A stretch of DNA of 64,000 nt from Gelidibacter pelagius (lineage in GTDB: Bacteria > Bacteroidota > Bacteroidia > Flavobacteriales > Flavobacteriaceae), in contig NZ_JAGEVG010000001.1 in NCBI RefSeq assembly GCF_017581925.1, positions 326,839-390,838 on the forward strand, in the 5' to 3' direction. Shown piece by piece: positions 1 through 7,656 of the stretch. The notes under the pieces are model-generated. The model saw only the letters and a list, made by a program, of their open reading frames with translations, was not told where the DNA came from and did not search any database. A program made the position numbers and the translations under genes. Position 1 is the stretch's first letter. Each line of letters begins with the position of its first letter.

Positions 1-104
1 AGATCGTTCTTGAAAAAGAGCTGCTGACTGAACAGGAATTGGACCTTATCCTCAGTCCTGTAAACTTAATGCACCCTGAGTACACTGCATTGGCTCAGAA
101 ATAA
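1..104 (+). CDS. aspA: C-terminal fragment of aspartate ammonia-lyase-like protein
   Basis: Reading from base 3, the frame is open to a TAA at 102-104 and gives the last 33 residues of a protein whose beginning lies outside the window. The segment LLTEQELDLILSPVNLMHPE resembles the C-terminal tail of the aspartase/class II fumarase superfamily, where a helix of the form LLTxEELDxIL is followed by a short Asn-rich strand. Aspartase would convert aspartate to fumarate and ammonia in the cytoplasm. Class II fumarase or argininosuccinate lyase are alternatives because the catalytic signature is not in the window. Confidence 0.55.
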   Translation, partial: IVLEKELLTEQELDLILSPVNLMHPEYTALAQK

Positions 105-359
105 TTTGGGATGACATATTTTGAAAGTTGCGCTGCTCTAATCTGATTTTAAATCATTGGTTTTTCTATTGGGATAGCGTCTCACTTCATTTTCAAAATC
201 GACTTGGTCGACATACACAAATTATCCAATTCCCATATTCTATATATTGCTCTATTCAGGAAGGATAATCTTGATATTTAATGGTATTTTTGGATGAACG
301 AATATAACCTTGGAGGTATATCTCATTTTTGAATACTTCCTAATTTAAAATTGATCAAA

Positions 360-782
360 ATGGAAGATAAAGTCATCACGCATTGGAAGGGAAACTCGCA
401 ATTTGAATCCGATAACCCCAGCGGAAAAACCTTATTAATGGATACTTCAGCAGAACATGGCGGCTATAATTCGGGACTGCGTCCTAAGGCCATGATGCTT
501 GCGTCACTTGCGGGCTGTTCAGGTCTCGATGTGGTGTCGGTCCTCAACAAGATGAAAGTCACTGTGTCTGATTTTAGGATGGATACCTACGGCGAATTGA
601 CCGAAGAACATCCTAAATATTACCATACAGTGTCTGTGGAATACCATTTTTATGGAAAAGACCTGGATGAAGGTAAAATCAAAAAAGCGGTGGATTTATC
701 CATAGAAAAATATTGTGGCGTCATGGAAATGTTTAGAAAATTTGCCAAAGTGAATACTTCGATCCATTATCATAATAAATAG
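360..782 (+). CDS. OsmC family peroxiredoxin-like protein
   Basis: A protein of 140 residues from ATG 360; an upstream in-frame TTG at 351 would add three residues and is less likely. The two cysteines typical of OsmC/Ohr proteins are visible, one in LAGCSGLDVV (about residue 55) and one in EKYCGVMEMF (about residue 121). Family members reduce organic hydroperoxides with this Cys pair in a domain-swapped cytoplasmic dimer. The length and the N-terminal beta region match the small YhfA-like OsmC group rather than Ohr. It stands in front of recJ on the same strand with a short gap that holds a palindrome, so co-transcription is possible. The true substrate cannot be told from sequence. Confidence 0.88.
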   Translation: MEDKVITHWKGNSQFESDNPSGKTLLMDTSAEHGGYNSGLRPKAMMLASLAGCSGLDVVSVLNKMKVTVSDFRMDTYGELTEEHPKYYHTVSVEYHFYGKDLDEGKIKKAVDLSIEKYCGVMEMFRKFAKVNTSIHYHNK

Positions 783-792
783 TTTTGAACAA

Positions 793-807
793 AGACCTGT
801 CAGGTCT
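793..807. repeat. Short palindrome related to dispersed ACCTG hairpins
   Basis: AGACCTGTCAGGTCT is a perfect 15-base palindrome with one central base, between the OsmC gene and recJ. It resembles the outer arms of the longer ACCTGCAAGG hairpins at 2573-2603, 17186-17216 and 56058-56088 and may be a shortened relative. Confidence 0.45.
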
Positions 808-858
808 GAGATCAATTAAAACTTGAAACATTTTAAACCTGAAACCAGAAACGAAAAA

Positions 859-2550
859 ATGCGTTGGACCTTAAAACCAAAGCCAGAGCTATTCAAAATA
901 AAGCAGTTATCTGAAGCGCTTCAGGTGGAGCATTCTATTGCTTCGTTGTTGCTTCAGCGGGGCATTGAGACTTACGAAGACGCCAAACAGTTTTTTAGGC
1001 CAAGTCTTGATGAGCTGCATGATCCTTTTTTAATGAAGGATATGGATAAAGCGGTAGAGCGGATTGAAAAAGCAATCGGTGAAGGCGAAAACATTTTGGT
1101 GTTTGGCGATTATGATGTAGATGGCACCACGGCAGTGGCCTTGATGTCGTCCTACCTAAAAAACAGAACCGATTCGGTTGCCACATATATTCCTGATCGT
1201 TACGATGAAGGTTATGGCGTTTCCATAAAAGGCATAGACTTTGCCCATGACAATGATTTTTCTCTAATAATTGCTCTCGATTGTGGTATAAAAGCAATTG
1301 ATAAGGTGGCTTATGCGAAAGAAAAAGGCATTGATTTTATTATTTGCGACCATCACCGACCTGGCGCTGAACTTCCAGATGCCGTGGCCATTTTAGATCC
1401 GAAACGTGAGGATTGTACCTATCCTTATGACGAATTATGCGGTTGTGGTGTGGGTTTTAAATTGGTTCAAGCATTAGCTTCCAGAGAAGGTAAATCCATT
1501 GAAGAATTAACCGAATATCTCGATTTAGTGGCTACGGCTATTGGGGCTGATATTGTTCCTATTACTGGTGAAAACAGAACCTTGGCGTATTTTGGATTGC
1601 AGGTAATTAATGGAAATCCGCGCGCAGGCATTAATGCGATTATCGAACAAACCAAGAAAACAGAATTGACCATTACCGACGTGGTTTTCATCATAGCGCC
1701 GCGGATTAATGCGGCAGGCCGTATGAAACATGGCAATCACGCCGTAACATTGTTAACGGAAGAAGACGAAGTGCTTGCGCAAACCTATGCCCAAGAAATA
1801 GAGCAGTTCAACACCGATAGAAAAGAAGCCGATCAGCGAATCACCCAAGAAGCTTTGCTACAAATTGAAGAATTTAAAGAGCAAGAGCGCATTACTTCAG
1901 TAGTTTATCATGACTCGTGGCATAAAGGCGTTATTGGTATTGTGGCGTCGCGCTTGATTGAAACGTATTACAGACCAACCTTGGTGTTTACCAGAAGTGG
2001 CGATCGGTTGGCGGCCTCGGCCCGCTCTGTATCTGGATTTGACGTGTACAATGCCTTGGAGGCATGTAGTGTCCACATTGAACAATTTGGAGGTCATAAG
2101 TATGCGGCAGGTTTAACGCTCAAAGAAGAAAATTATGAAGCTTTTAAACAGGCCTTTGAAGATGAGGTTTCAAAAACGATAGACAGGTCTTTATTGACTC
2201 CAGAAATCCGAGTGGATACTCAAATTGATTTCCAAGATATTACACCCAAATTTTACCGGATTCTGAAACAGTTCGCTCCTTTTGGACCAGGTAATATGGC
2301 GCCTGTTTTTATGACTGAAAACTTACAGGATACAGGCTATGGAAAATGTGTTGGTGGTGACGACAAACATTTAAGAATTACCGCCAGACAAGGAAACTCA
2401 CAGAATATAGTGGGTATCGGTTTTAACTTGGGTGATAAATATGATTTGATTACTGATAGGAAACCTTTTAAAGCCGTGTATTCTATTGATGAAAACCATT
2501 GGCAAGGCAATGTAAGTTTGCAATTGAAATTAAGAGATATTAAAGCATAA
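859..2550 (+). CDS. recJ: Single-stranded-DNA-specific exonuclease RecJ
   Basis: RecJ degrades single-stranded DNA 5' to 3' in RecF-pathway recombination and mismatch and base excision repair. With the ATG at 859 the protein has 563 residues, the usual length; an in-frame TTG at 823 would add 12 residues but homologues of this type begin near MRWTLKPKP. DHH-family motifs appear in order: VFGDYDVDGTTAVAL, DCGIKAIDKV, the diagnostic DHHRPG, and DIVPITGENR. The DHHA1 domain follows with GGHKYAAG, and the C-terminal OB-fold ends in a QLKLRDIKA strand. All metal-binding Asp/His positions that I can recognise are kept, so the enzyme should be active. Confidence 0.96.
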   Translation: MRWTLKPKPELFKIKQLSEALQVEHSIASLLLQRGIETYEDAKQFFRPSLDELHDPFLMKDMDKAVERIEKAIGEGENILVFGDYDVDGTTAVALMSSYLKNRTDSVATYIPDRYDEGYGVSIKGIDFAHDNDFSLIIALDCGIKAIDKVAYAKEKGIDFIICDHHRPGAELPDAVAILDPKREDCTYPYDELCGCGVGFKLVQALASREGKSIEELTEYLDLVATAIGADIVPITGENRTLAYFGLQVINGNPRAGINAIIEQTKKTELTITDVVFIIAPRINAAGRMKHGNHAVTLLTEEDEVLAQTYAQEIEQFNTDRKEADQRITQEALLQIEEFKEQERITSVVYHDSWHKGVIGIVASRLIETYYRPTLVFTRSGDRLAASARSVSGFDVYNALEACSVHIEQFGGHKYAAGLTLKEENYEAFKQAFEDEVSKTIDRSLLTPEIRVDTQIDFQDITPKFYRILKQFAPFGPGNMAPVFMTENLQDTGYGKCVGGDDKHLRITARQGNSQNIVGIGFNLGDKYDLITDRKPFKAVYSIDENHWQGNVSLQLKLRDIKA

Positions 2551-2572
2551 TTAGCGAACAATTTTTTTGTTC

Positions 2573-2603
2573 GACCGGCAAGGGGTTCAAAACCTTGTAG
2601 GTC
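2573..2603. repeat. Dispersed ACCTG-type hairpin
   Basis: An imperfect inverted repeat with arms GACC..CAAGG and CCTTGtaGGTC, between recJ and the MFS gene. It shares its right arm (CCTTGTAGGT) with the copies at 17186-17216 and 56058-56088. Directly upstream, 2555-2573 forms a second hairpin with arms CGAACAA and TTGTTCG around five T residues. Confidence 0.6.
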
Positions 2604-2752
2604 TGATTTCAAAAATCTGTAATTAGGAATCACTACTATTCCAAAATTTTACGAAAAACTATAATAAGAACCGTTCTTGTTTTACATTTGCATTCAAATT
2701 AAATCACCTTTTCGGGATCGAAAATCCGCAGGCCCAGAAAGATCCGATCTCT

Positions 2753-4033
2753 ATGCAACAAAAGCCAATCAAAAAAGATCCTTACGCCGCACTTCGGATA
2801 AAAGAATTCAATATTTTTTTAATGGTACGCTTTGCACTGGTTTTTGCATGGTCCATGCAGTTTATCATCATTGAATGGGAAGTGTATTCTATAACTAAAG
2901 ACCCATGGTCTCTTGGTTTAATTGGTTTGATGGAAATTATTCCAGCTGTAGGAATTGCTCTTTTTGCTGGACATATCGTTGATCAAAAGGAAAAAAGAGG
3001 ACTTCTTATCAAATGTATTTTAGGGTTTTCAACCATCAGTTTCGGATTGTTTTTATTGACCTGGCCAAGGATTGTGGGAGATTGGTCAACTAATGAAATC
3101 CTTTATAGTGTCTACTTCTTGGTGTTTTGCGGCGGATTGGTCAGGGCTTTTATAGGTCCGACGATATTTTCGTTGATTGCATTGATCGTTCCTAAAAAAT
3201 TATACCCAAACGCCGCAACCTGGAGCAGTTCTACATGGCAAGTGGCCTCAGTTCTTGGACCCGCACTGGCAGGTTTTAGTATCAGTTGGATTGGTGTACA
3301 TTGGTCGATGTGTTTGATTATGGCCTTTGCACTATTGGCACTTATCAACTTACTTCGTATTTCAAAGAAGCCAATCTTAAATCCAAAAATCGGGGAACCG
3401 ATTATGGACAGTCTTAAAGAAGGCGTAAGATTTGTATTCAAAACTAAAGCGATATTGGGTGCTTTGACCTTGGACATGGTTGCCGTGCTTTTTGGAGGCG
3501 CTGTAGCTTTATTGCCCATATTTGCTCAGGATATTCTGAAAGTTGGACCAGAAGGCTTTGGTGTGTTAAGGGCGGCTCCGGCAGTGGGTGCGTTTTTAAC
3601 CATGTTGATCACAGCCTATATACCAATCAGTAAAAATGCAGGAATGAAATTGTTAGCGGCCATATTCGGTTTTGGGGTGAGTATTATTGTATTTGGTCTG
3701 TCTTCGATATTTTGGATATCAGTCGCAGCACTGTTCTTCAGTGGAGTTACGGATGGCGTATCGATGGTAATTCGTCAGACTATTTTACAATTGAAAACAC
3801 CAGATCATATGCGTGGACGTGTGGCCTCTGTAAATTCTATGTTTGTTGGGTCTTCGAATGAACTTGGGGCTTTTGAAAGTGGATTGACAGCAAAGCTTAT
3901 GGGAACCGTGACCGCCGTTGTTTTTGGAGGCACAATGACAATATTGACGGTGGTGACCACAGGAATTGTCTCTCCATCGTTTAGAAAATTGGATTTACGT
4001 AAGGATATAGAAGCGCATGGAAAGGAGGTTTAA
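2753..4033 (+). CDS. MFS transporter (exporter type)
   Basis: A 426-residue integral membrane protein with about 12 hydrophobic segments and a short charged N-terminus. A conserved MFS loop between helices 2 and 3 is visible as GHIVDQKEKRG (about residue 74), a variant of the GxxxDRxxRR motif. The pattern fits the MFS_3/EntS-like group of drug and siderophore exporters. The start ATG at 2753 is the first in frame. The gene ends convergently with lpxH and overlaps it by four bases. Substrate is unknown; multidrug export is the usual annotation for this group. Confidence 0.85.
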   Translation: MQQKPIKKDPYAALRIKEFNIFLMVRFALVFAWSMQFIIIEWEVYSITKDPWSLGLIGLMEIIPAVGIALFAGHIVDQKEKRGLLIKCILGFSTISFGLFLLTWPRIVGDWSTNEILYSVYFLVFCGGLVRAFIGPTIFSLIALIVPKKLYPNAATWSSSTWQVASVLGPALAGFSISWIGVHWSMCLIMAFALLALINLLRISKKPILNPKIGEPIMDSLKEGVRFVFKTKAILGALTLDMVAVLFGGAVALLPIFAQDILKVGPEGFGVLRAAPAVGAFLTMLITAYIPISKNAGMKLLAAIFGFGVSIIVFGLSSIFWISVAALFFSGVTDGVSMVIRQTILQLKTPDHMRGRVASVNSMFVGSSNELGAFESGLTAKLMGTVTAVVFGGTMTILTVVTTGIVSPSFRKLDLRKDIEAHGKEV

Positions 4034-4782
4034 TACGTCTTCAATTCCATTTTATCACCATCAAAAACGCCATAAGTATAAAATTGGATCCAATCACCAA
4101 GATTGATATAGGAAGAGGAATCAGTTAATTTAACTTCCATGGGAAGATGTCTATGACCGAATATAAAATAGTCGCGATGCTTTTCCTCTAATTTTCGCTT
4201 GGAATATTGCACCAACCATTCTTTGTCCTCACCTAAAAATTTGGCGTCGTCATCACCAGATATCAATTTGTTTTTAACGGACATATATTGGGCAAGTTTT
4301 ACCCCTAAATCAGGATGCAGCCATCTGAAACACCATTTAAAAAACGGATTTGTGAACACTTTTTTCATGCGTTTGTAGCCTTTGTCATGAGGACCCAAAC
4401 CATCACCATGCCCGATAAAGAAGGTTTTATCGTTAAAGACAAATTCCTTTGGCTTATGAAAAACTTCAATATTGAGTTCTTCCTCAAAATACCCGTGCAT
4501 CCATAAATCATGATTGCCAACAAAATAGTAAATGGGAATCCCAGAGTCGCTTATCTCAGCAAGTTTACCTAAAGTTCTTGTGAATCCTTTTGGAACAACA
4601 GTTTTGTATTCAAACCAAAAATCAAACAGATCTCCCAGCAAAAAAATCGCCGCGGCATCGTGTTTGATCTCATCTAACCAAGCCACAAACTTCTTTTCTC
4701 GTGGAAACGATTCTTCTTTTGTAGGAGCTCCTAAATGGTTATCAGAAGCAAAATATACTTTTTTCCCTTTTGGAATATTCAT
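4030..4782 (-). CDS. lpxH: UDP-2,3-diacylglucosamine diphosphatase (LpxH-like)
   Basis: A 250-residue calcineurin-like metallophosphoesterase. The metal-binding blocks are visible in order: SDNHLGAP (D-x-H), GDLFDFWFEY, GNHDLW, GHGDGLGPHD and FGHRH. GDLFDFWFEY and the downstream cap region are typical of LpxH-type enzymes, which remove UMP from UDP-2,3-diacylglucosamine to make lipid X in lipid A synthesis at the inner membrane face. The length fits the family. It sits alone on the minus strand, convergent with an MFS gene. A different phosphoesterase of the same fold is the main alternative. Confidence 0.9.
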   Translation of the reverse strand: MNIPKGKKVYFASDNHLGAPTKEESFPREKKFVAWLDEIKHDAAAIFLLGDLFDFWFEYKTVVPKGFTRTLGKLAEISDSGIPIYYFVGNHDLWMHGYFEEELNIEVFHKPKEFVFNDKTFFIGHGDGLGPHDKGYKRMKKVFTNPFFKWCFRWLHPDLGVKLAQYMSVKNKLISGDDDAKFLGEDKEWLVQYSKRKLEEKHRDYFIFGHRHLPMEVKLTDSSSYINLGDWIQFYTYGVFDGDKMELKTY

Positions 4783-5232
4783 TAATCAGCTATTTAAATT
4801 CCTGCGCCTGCCTGTCGACAGATAGTAAGTCAGGAAACCTTTAGGTTCAACGACGTTAATCTCATGATTTAAAGACGGGTCTGGTTGATACCTATCTACT
4901 AAAAAAATTATTGTTCTCAAATAAAGTTAAAACTATGTGCTTAAGTGCATCCAGGTTTAGCTTCTAAAATTTTTGACACGAATTTCACAGATTTTCACGG
5001 ATTCCTTCCTGAAATTTGTGAGAAAATATTTCGCCATCTATTTCACGAATGCAACAGACTTTCAGTCTGTTTTAAAAACCCCCCGCCAGAACATTTGTCG
5101 GGGTGGTATGGCACTTTTGTCTATAGTGGTTTAGTTTCTTTGAAACAGAAATCATGTCCTCAGAATAACAAAGTGCCCGACAACTTCCTACTGGAGACTG
5201 CCAACTGAATACTGCCCACTGAAGACTGATCA
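4783..5232. other. Gene-free 450-base stretch with degenerate repeats
   Basis: No convincing gene is present. The region is a mosaic of short repeats. It has a degenerate CCTGCCTGtcgacag palindrome near 4804-4832, a block near 4977-5004 of the form CACGAATTTCACAG..TTTTCACGGATT (with a related block near 23411-23437), a hairpin AACAGACTttcAGTCTGTT at 5053-5071, and an AACTG-type minisatellite at 5190-5231. It separates lpxH from queD, so these two are unlikely to share one transcript. Confidence 0.6.
5190..5231. repeat. AACTG/GACTG minisatellite, copy 1
   Basis: Degenerate tandem units of about 9-10 bases built on the pattern (A/G)ACTGCC(A/C)ACTGAA. The stretch AACTGAATACTGCCCACTGA and its continuation match 57390-57416 with only a few differences. 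A related copy in inverse orientation lies at about 61790-61835. It runs up to the queD stop codon. Confidence 0.65.
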
Positions 5233-5682
5233 CTAATTATCATTCGCATACCATTCCGCAAAACTGGTGTCAGTTTCCTGAAGTTTTAAGGAATGAAGTT
5301 GAATGGTCTCTGGTAAATGTTTTATAATTTTTTGGGCAAAATCAATCACCATCATTTCACTGGTAGGTTGATAATCCACCAAAAGTACACTGTGACCCCT
5401 ATCTTTTAACTCTTTTGCCAACTCCACATGTGGTGTGTTTTTATTGAACACAGTAGCGTGGTCAAAGACATCAACGATTTCGTCTTTCACGATTTTTTTC
5501 AAATCTGAAAAATCAATCACCATCCCAAACTTAACATTTTCAGAATTACGGATTGGCGTTCCAATAACTGTAACTGACAATTTATAACTGTGTCCATGGA
5601 CATTTTTGCACTTGCCATCATAGCCATAAAGGGCGTGACCAGTTTCAAATGAAAATTGTTTTGTAATTCGAATTTTGCTCAT
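5233..5682 (-). CDS. queD: 6-carboxy-5,6,7,8-tetrahydropterin synthase (QueD/PTPS family)
   Basis: A 149-residue T-fold protein. The zinc-binding histidines are visible in ETGHALYG and in NVHGHSYKL, and the catalytic Cys stands just before (CKNVHGH, residue 27). The C-terminal motif QETDTSFAEW includes the conserved Glu that anchors the pterin. QueD converts dihydroneopterin triphosphate to 6-carboxytetrahydropterin in queuosine synthesis. A 6-pyruvoyl-tetrahydropterin synthase role is less likely in bacteria. A Bacteroidota -7 box (TATCTTTG) lies at 5700-5707 on the minus strand, about 18 bases before the start. No other queuosine gene is nearby. Confidence 0.92.
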   Translation of the reverse strand: MSKIRITKQFSFETGHALYGYDGKCKNVHGHSYKLSVTVIGTPIRNSENVKFGMVIDFSDLKKIVKDEIVDVFDHATVFNKNTPHVELAKELKDRGHSVLLVDYQPTSEMMVIDFAQKIIKHLPETIQLHSLKLQETDTSFAEWYANDN

Positions 5683-5699
5683 ATAGCATCAATTTACCG

Positions 5700-5707
5700 C
5701 AAAGATA
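5700..5707 (-). promoter_or_regulatory. Putative -7 promoter element of queD
   Basis: Read on the minus strand this is TATCTTTG, a full match to the Bacteroidota TAnnTTTG box. No clear TTG element is seen 19-22 bases further upstream, so confidence is moderate. Confidence 0.45.
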
Positions 5708-5800
5708 TTCAAATTGTAAAAAGGAATCCCTTTTTAGATTACATTTGGCTGATTATTGCTTATATTCAATTGTACCTCACGCTTTTAATTCCTGTATTTG

Positions 5801-6442
5801 ATGAATCCTATCTTTCAAGACATTGCTTTTGTTGAGAATCCTTTATACGAGAGGATTATTGATGATATCGTTTCTCAAAAATATGCCATTGTTGAAGACT
5901 TTTTTAGCGACGATGAGGTGCAAGTGCTTAGACAATCACTAATTGATAAGCATAAGGAAGATGCCTTTAAAAAGGCTGCAATTGGTAATAGGGTTAATGA
6001 AATAATTGTAAAAACTATTAGAGGTGATATTATATTATGGATTGATGAATCCCATTCAAATACCGCTGAGGGACTATTCTTTGATAAAATCAACAATCTG
6101 GTCAGCTATCTCAACAGAACCTGTTTTTTAGGAATTCTTTACAAAGAGTTTCATTATGCCTTATATCCGACGGGCACTTTCTATAAACGACATATTGACA
6201 CCTTTCAGAATGATGATAGACGAAAGCTGTCGTTTGTGTGTTATTTGAATGAATCGGGTTGGTTACCAGAAAATGGCGGCGAGTTGGTATTGTATTTAGA
6301 CGATAATGGCAAGGAGATGGAAAAGATTATCTATCCTTTTCCAGGTCGTGTGGTTATTTTTGAAAGTCAGATCATTGAGCACGAGGTCAGACCCGTCAAG
6401 ACCGAAAGACTGAGCATTACAGGTTGGTTGAAAACCCGATAG
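5801..6442 (+). CDS. 2OG-Fe(II) oxygenase, prolyl 4-hydroxylase-like
   Basis: A 213-residue protein from ATG 5801 (the preceding in-frame TTG at 5798 would add one Met). The C-terminal half shows the iron-binding facial triad of the P4Hc-type oxygenases: His and Asp in KRHIDTFQND, the distal His in IEHEVRPV, and the 2-oxoglutarate-binding Arg in ERLSITGW. The strand GGELVLYL and the turn PFPGRVVIFES fit the double-stranded beta helix of SM-20/EGL-9-like hydroxylases. Members hydroxylate Pro or other residues on proteins; the target here is unknown. It ends one base before a tiny convergent gene. Confidence 0.87.
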   Translation: MNPIFQDIAFVENPLYERIIDDIVSQKYAIVEDFFSDDEVQVLRQSLIDKHKEDAFKKAAIGNRVNEIIVKTIRGDIILWIDESHSNTAEGLFFDKINNLVSYLNRTCFLGILYKEFHYALYPTGTFYKRHIDTFQNDDRRKLSFVCYLNESGWLPENGGELVLYLDDNGKEMEKIIYPFPGRVVIFESQIIEHEVRPVKTERLSITGWLKTR

Positions 6443-6443
6443 G

Positions 6444-6542
6444 TTACTTGTTTTTTCTTCGGTTGTACACATAAATGACAACCAATACAATTGCTAATAT
6501 TAAAAACAGGCCGTTGCCACTTAAAAATTCGAGAGTTTCCAT
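6444..6542 (-). CDS. Small single-pass membrane protein, 32 residues
   Basis: A short open frame begins with ATG at 6542 and ends with TAA at 6444-6446. The peptide starts METLEFLSGNG, has a hydrophobic core LFLILAIVLVVIYVY (residues 12-26) and ends in the basic tail NRRKNK. This is the layout of an N-out/C-in single-span microprotein with a positive-inside tail. It sits between the convergent oxygenase gene (one-base gap) and the GNAT gene. I know no function for it. The clean hydrophobic segment flanked by polar ends argues against chance, but homologues would be needed to be sure. Confidence 0.6.
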   Translation of the reverse strand: METLEFLSGNGLFLILAIVLVVIYVYNRRKNK

Positions 6543-6744
6543 AGTTGTATTTTGAAATATATGCGGCCAAAGTTAAACGTTTTGTTTGGTTGGCAAGAAG
6601 AGTTGTCAAAATTTTATGATCAATGGAAGACCTCTCGAAATCATCCATAATATAAGGTGATAGGTAAAGCATAAAACTAATCATTGGGATCACTTTTAGT
6701 TCAGAAAGTAACTCTACTGATATCTCTAAAACTGATTATGGAAT

Positions 6745-7245
6745 TCATAAGCGGCGCTCATAACAGTAAAACGGATGTTCGCTTTGCTTAGGAAAATAGA
6801 TGGAGCCTAAACGCGTGTAATCACGACGTTCGTAAAAGGTTTGGTTTCTATGGTTTTGAGAAAAGGTATCTAGTCTGATGGAGTCGTAACCATTGTCAAG
6901 CCCAAATTTTTCGGCAAAATCCATTAGTTTTTGAGCAAAACCACGTCCTTGAAATTCGGGATGTACTGCCAATCGGTGTATATATAGATTTTTATCATTA
7001 GGGGTCAGCCATTTGATAGCTTGGTATTCTTCGTCCATAAAAGAAGAAATCACAATCGTTCCAACTATTTGATGGTCATGGATCAATACATAAAGTTCAT
7101 CCCTTTCGATATCTTTCTCAAAGGCTGCGGCATTTGGATAATGCTCGTTCCATTGGAAGATGCCTTTGCTTATCATAAACTTAGCACAGGCTTTAGTCAA
7201 TATTAAAATTGATTCAATATCTGACGAAGTTGCTTTCCTGATCAT
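6745..7245 (-). CDS. GNAT family N-acetyltransferase
   Basis: A 166-residue protein with the GNAT fold. The acetyl-CoA-binding motif A is visible as VHPEFQGRGFAQKLMDFA (around residues 103-120), matching the Q/RxxGxG/A pattern, and the family's N-terminal IRKATSSDIESIL strand-helix is present. The C-terminus FYERRDYTRLGSIYF corresponds to motif B. The acceptor could be a small amine, an antibiotic or a protein N-terminus; nothing in the context identifies it. It is transcribed alone on the minus strand. Confidence 0.9.
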   Translation of the reverse strand: MIRKATSSDIESILILTKACAKFMISKGIFQWNEHYPNAAAFEKDIERDELYVLIHDHQIVGTIVISSFMDEEYQAIKWLTPNDKNLYIHRLAVHPEFQGRGFAQKLMDFAEKFGLDNGYDSIRLDTFSQNHRNQTFYERRDYTRLGSIYFPKQSEHPFYCYERRL

Positions 7246-7276
7246 TTTAATTTTTTTTGATAAAATTAGTGTTTAA

Positions 7277-7432
7277 AGTAGATCTAATAAGTATAAAGGT
7301 TCCCATAGAATTGTTAAAAATATAGAAGGTTATTTACAATGTGTAGATGATTTTGAGTGGATTGGGGAATAATACTATCTTGATGATAATTTAGTAGAGG
7401 AAAAGAAGCTAAAAAAGAAAAAAATATTTTAA
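7277..7432 (+). pseudogene. Possible coding remnant with internal stop
   Basis: Within the gap before the tRNA, one frame reads as a plausible protein fragment (IEGYLQCVDDFEWIGE, then stop at 7370-7372, then YYLDDNLVEEKK, stop at 7430-7432). The residue mix looks protein-like and continues in the same frame after the stop. There is no start codon or recognised family, so this is only a weak suggestion of a decayed gene. Confidence 0.2.
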
Positions 7433-7505
7433 GTTTGCGGCTTAGTCAAAGAAGACGAAACATATTTTAAACTTCCGTAGGAAGGAAGTGGCGTAAAAAT
7501 AATTT

Positions 7506-7579
7506 GGGGATGTAGCTCAGTTGGCTAGAGCGCTTGGCTGGCAGTCAAGAGGTCGTCGGTTCGAACCCGTCCTTCTCCA
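7506..7579 (+). tRNA. tRNA-Ala (anticodon GGC)
   Basis: A 74-base cloverleaf. The acceptor arms GGGGATG and CTTCTCC contain the G3-U70 wobble pair that marks alanine tRNAs. The D-arm contains AGCTCAGTTGGCTAGAGC. The anticodon stem CTTGG/TCAAG encloses the loop CTGGCAG with anticodon GGC, which reads GCC and GCT codons. The T-loop is TTCGAAC. The 3' CCA is not encoded. Two T-T mismatches are seen, one at the sixth acceptor pair and one in the T-stem (GTCGG/CCGTC). A TAAGTTTG promoter-like box lies at 7430-7437. Confidence 0.93.
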
Positions 7580-7582
7580 CAG

Positions 7583-7613
7583 AAAAAAGCAATGCGAAAG
7601 CGTTGCTTTTTTT
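7583..7613 (+). terminator. Intrinsic terminator after tRNA-Ala
   Basis: A hairpin of about 12 base pairs (AAAAAGCAATGC / GCGTTGCTTTTT, with one T-G wobble) closed by a GAAA tetraloop and followed by a T-run. The A-rich left arm means it could also stop transcripts of the minus-strand AddB-like gene ending at 7657. Confidence 0.88.
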
Positions 7614-7656
7614 GTTACCATACTTTTTAAAAATAACACTTTTTCTAAAGCTCTTA

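Noticed and set aside
4945..5208. An open frame of 87 codons in the lpxH-queD gap
   Set aside because: It translates repeat-like DNA (CACGAATTTCACAG block, hairpin and minisatellite) and has no coding character.
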